DNA from: an uncultured bacterium
GTDB taxonomy: Bacteria; Pseudomonadota; Alphaproteobacteria; CAISDR01
Assembly (NCBI GenBank): GCA_903884125.1
Contig: CAISDR010000047.1
Coordinates: forward strand, 1 to 5,901
Direction of reading: 5' to 3'
Length of the DNA stretch: 5,901 bases
Shown: one piece after another, positions 5,261-5,901 of the stretch
Position numbering within the stretch: the first letter of the stretch is position 1
How the letters are laid out: every line of letters begins with the position of its first letter
Translations under genes and position numbers: made by a program
The notes under the pieces: model-generated
The model's database searches: none
What the model was told of the DNA's origin: nothing
The model's input: only the letters and a program-made list of their open reading frames with translations

Positions 5261-5901
5261 ATGTTCGGCATCATCGGAATTGTCGTCGTTCTGGTCAGTG
5301 TCTTTGGCTCATTTATCATCTTTGGCGGCAAGATCACGCCTATTGTCGAAGCGATGCCGTCGGAAGTCATGACCATCGGCGGATCGGCACTCGGTGCGTT
5401 TCTGATCGCAAACGGATCGCATGGCACCAAACATGCCTTTGGCGGGATGTCCAAAGCCTTCAAGGGCGCCAAGTTTCACAAGCATGACTACATCGAGGTG
5501 TTGTCCCTGATCTATCAGCTGTCGAAACTGATCAAGACCAAGGGTGCGGTTGCGGCAGAAGCCCATATTGAAAATCCCGGCGACAGTTCGATTTTTACCC
5601 AGTATCCGAAAATCCTGAAGGACGAGTTTGCACTTTCGCTGATTTGTGACAATTTGCGCATGATCACGCTGGGCGCCAACAACCCCCACGAAATTGAAAA
5701 CGTACTCGACCTTGAAATTGAAAAACACAAAGTCGAGGAAGAACACGCGGCCCACGCTATTCAGACGTTAGCTGACGGCACTCCGGCGCTGGGTATCGTG
5801 GCCGCCGTGCTGGGCGTTATCAAAACCATGGGCTCCATCACCGCACCGCCTGCCCAGTTGGGTGAAATGATCGGTCACGCGCTGGTGGGAACATTCATGG
5901 G
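5261..5901 (+). CDS. motA: Flagellar motor stator protein MotA, N-terminal part (cut by window edge)
   Basis: MotA and MotB form the inner-membrane stator complex that uses ion flow to turn the flagellar rotor through contact with FliG. I read 213 codons without interruption to the right edge; full-length MotA has roughly 285 residues, so about a quarter is missing, including the last membrane helix. Residues about 2-21 and 35-52 are the first two membrane helices and 172-189 the third. Between them is the cytoplasmic loop with LSLIYQLSKLIKTKG (81-95) and EAHIENP (100-106). Glu100 aligns with E. coli Glu98, which contacts FliG; Lys92 falls where E. coli has Arg90, keeping the charge. ADGTPALGIVAAVLGV (171-186) contains Pro175, matching the conserved Pro173. 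The proton-type is likely but not proven. The gene is divergent from rpsT, and motB would be expected just beyond the edge. Confidence 0.96.
   Translation, partial: MFGIIGIVVVLVSVFGSFIIFGGKITPIVEAMPSEVMTIGGSALGAFLIANGSHGTKHAFGGMSKAFKGAKFHKHDYIEVLSLIYQLSKLIKTKGAVAAEAHIENPGDSSIFTQYPKILKDEFALSLICDNLRMITLGANNPHEIENVLDLEIEKHKVEEEHAAHAIQTLADGTPALGIVAAVLGVIKTMGSITAPPAQLGEMIGHALVGTFM

Overview
The window looks like a dnaA-proximal stretch of an alphaproteobacterial chromosome. A free-living, motile Rhodospirillales-type bacterium such as Thalassospira is my best guess, inferred from the dnaA and rpsT gene content, the rhodanese subtype and the moderate GC content; no database search was possible. There are five supportable genes, two of them cut by the window edges. 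The first four lie on the minus strand and the last on the plus strand.

In plus-strand order: (1) 1-1238 (-), the N-terminal 412 residues of a membrane-anchored nucleotide-sugar epimerase/dehydratase of the WbpM/CapD/FlaA1 family, open to the left edge with no frameshift; (2) 1392-2915 (-), a complete dnaA; (3) 3147-3611 (-), a small single-domain rhodanese; (4) about 3612-4383, some 770 bases without a convincing gene, AT-rich from about 4078 and carrying several inverted repeats; (5) 4467-4733 (-), rpsT (ribosomal protein S20), with a textbook intrinsic terminator at 4388-4432; (6) 4734-5260, a 527-base divergent intergenic region with a good sigma70-type promoter for rpsT, a consensus DnaA box over its -10 element, and a G-rich tract on the minus strand; (7) 5261-5901 (+), the first 213 codons of motA, with a strong ribosome binding site.

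Functionally this is a housekeeping region: replication initiation (dnaA), ribosome assembly (rpsT), sulfur transfer or redox (rhodanese), surface polysaccharide (WbpM-like) and flagellar torque (motA). The rpsT terminator makes rpsT a separate transcription unit from rhodanese and dnaA. No strong terminator was seen between rhodanese and dnaA, or between dnaA and the epimerase gene.

I found no mobile element, CRISPR array, tRNA or rRNA, and no clear new multi-gene system. The points most worth checking are the DnaA box overlapping the rpsT promoter, the nested inverted repeats in the AT-rich gene-free stretch, and the inverted repeat just upstream of dnaA.
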